Of a DNA stretch of 64,000 nt, positions 63,201-64,000 are shown in pieces; position 1 is the stretch's first letter; each line of letters opens with the position of its first letter. The stretch lies in NCBI RefSeq assembly GCF_032854445.1, contig NC_088295.1:42147385-42211384 (forward strand), read 5' to 3'. The notes under the pieces were generated by a model. That model had not been told where the DNA came from. It saw only the letters and a list, made by a program, of their open reading frames with translations, and did no database searches. A program made the position numbers and the translations under genes. This DNA is from Liolophura sinensis. Taxonomy: Eukaryota; Mollusca; Polyplacophora; Chitonida; Chitonidae.

Positions 63201-64000
63201 CTGCAACAAAGACAAAAAGAAACATTAACAGTCACTGCAACGTTTCTGGATGCTGTAATGTCAAACCCAGTGACTAAAAACACAGACTTACAGCAAAAGG
63301 CTTTTACACACTGCATCAGAAACATAAAACCTTTGTTCACAATACTGTTTTCCAGCATTCATATAAGAGGTGTCAAAAAAAGTGTGCTCATCATTTGCAG
63401 TTCATACATCTTTATTGTAATATCAACTGACTTGCTAGGGTTTCTCTGGGACAGGTTAACAGCTACATGTGTGGCTGGTTTAATACCAAACACCCTACTC
63501 TCACATTTTATCATAATCAAAACATCACAAGGGTAGCCAAACATTCTTAAGATACTGTACCTCAGTGGAATGTGTTTTACACTTTCAAAGCAGGAATCAA
63601 TAGGGGAGTTCTGAGTTTGAGCTCTTTTGGCGTTAAAAGTCAGTCGCCCACGTTATAGTAAATGTGATCAAAAATAGTTGCCCGACATACCCGACAGGTC
63701 ACATGATGCAGAACTTTTCTTGCCTTTAAAGATACAAGAGTTCGAGCTCAAAACTCCACTGTTAAAAGCGTAACAGGTAGAACTATTGATATATACCGTA
63801 CCTTCTCAATAATTACAAACACTCGCTAATTAAGACACACTGAAAGTAAGCAGGTAGATCATCGAAGCGCTCACCGCGGGTGACATCACCGTGGCAGCTG
63901 GCCCAGCTGGAGTATCTGCCTACCCTTACCTATAATGCCAGCCTTTCCTGACAGCTTATACAAGTTTCAAACTTCGAGTTTTGACAAGACGTCATGTATA
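63201..64000. other. Right end of window, unassigned
   Basis: The stretch is mostly AT-rich without recognisable exons. At about 63600-63770 the word 'gggagttctgagtttgagctct' and the near reverse complement 'agagttcgagctcaaaactcc' form an inverted repeat about 170 bases apart, another possible fold-back element. The 63865-63935 stretch is GC-rich, with 'gctcaccgcgggtgacatcaccg'. It could be a promoter or first exon of a minus-strand gene, but no frame is convincing. Confidence 0.4.

Overview
The window is metazoan nuclear DNA. All genes but one are split by short-to-medium introns with clear splice signals. The sequence is AT-rich with long non-coding stretches, and the proteins are closest to animal families. 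Two tRNA-headed SINE families plus several short inverted-repeat elements and minisatellites point to a lophotrochozoan such as a mollusc or brachiopod. That placement rests on the general look of the repeats and was not tested by a search.

I assembled eight genes exon by exon; reading frames join cleanly across nearly every intron. From left to right they are: PTCD1 (+, 959-10868, mitochondrial pentatricopeptide protein); TVP23 (-, 13032-17899, Golgi four-span membrane protein); PLD6/Zucchini (+, 18247-21785, mitochondrial phospholipase D family, piRNA pathway); STK19 (-, 29297-34015, winged-helix DNA repair factor); DXO (+, 36767-43303, mRNA decapping exoribonuclease); PDRG1 (-, 47594-49687, prefoldin-like subunit); GPANK1 (-, 52746-53795, G-patch and ankyrin protein with an uninterrupted reading frame); and a TEX47-like gene (+, 54284-61513). 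A possible last exon of a ninth gene lies on the minus strand at 63175-63200.

TVP23/PLD6, STK19/DXO and GPANK1/TEX47-like are divergent pairs, while PTCD1/TVP23 and DXO/PDRG1 converge. STK19 and DXO are also divergent neighbours in the human MHC class III region, and GPANK1 is a third gene of that region. This looks like an old bilaterian gene neighbourhood that later became part of the vertebrate MHC.

The most unusual features are: (1) an AT-AC intron with a perfect U12-type 5' splice site in the TEX47-like gene; (2) a roughly 109-bp tandem array in DXO that has copied the end of an exon together with its 5' splice site seven times; (3) a GC-AG intron in PTCD1; (4) three fold-back elements in introns or a promoter region; (5) a MITE family with TA-flanked inverted ends; and (6) a 2-kb minisatellite complex between PLD6 and STK19. 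The other intergenic and intronic DNA holds SINE copies and unrecognised AT-rich sequence. I found no CRISPR array, operon, virus or stand-alone tRNA/rRNA gene.
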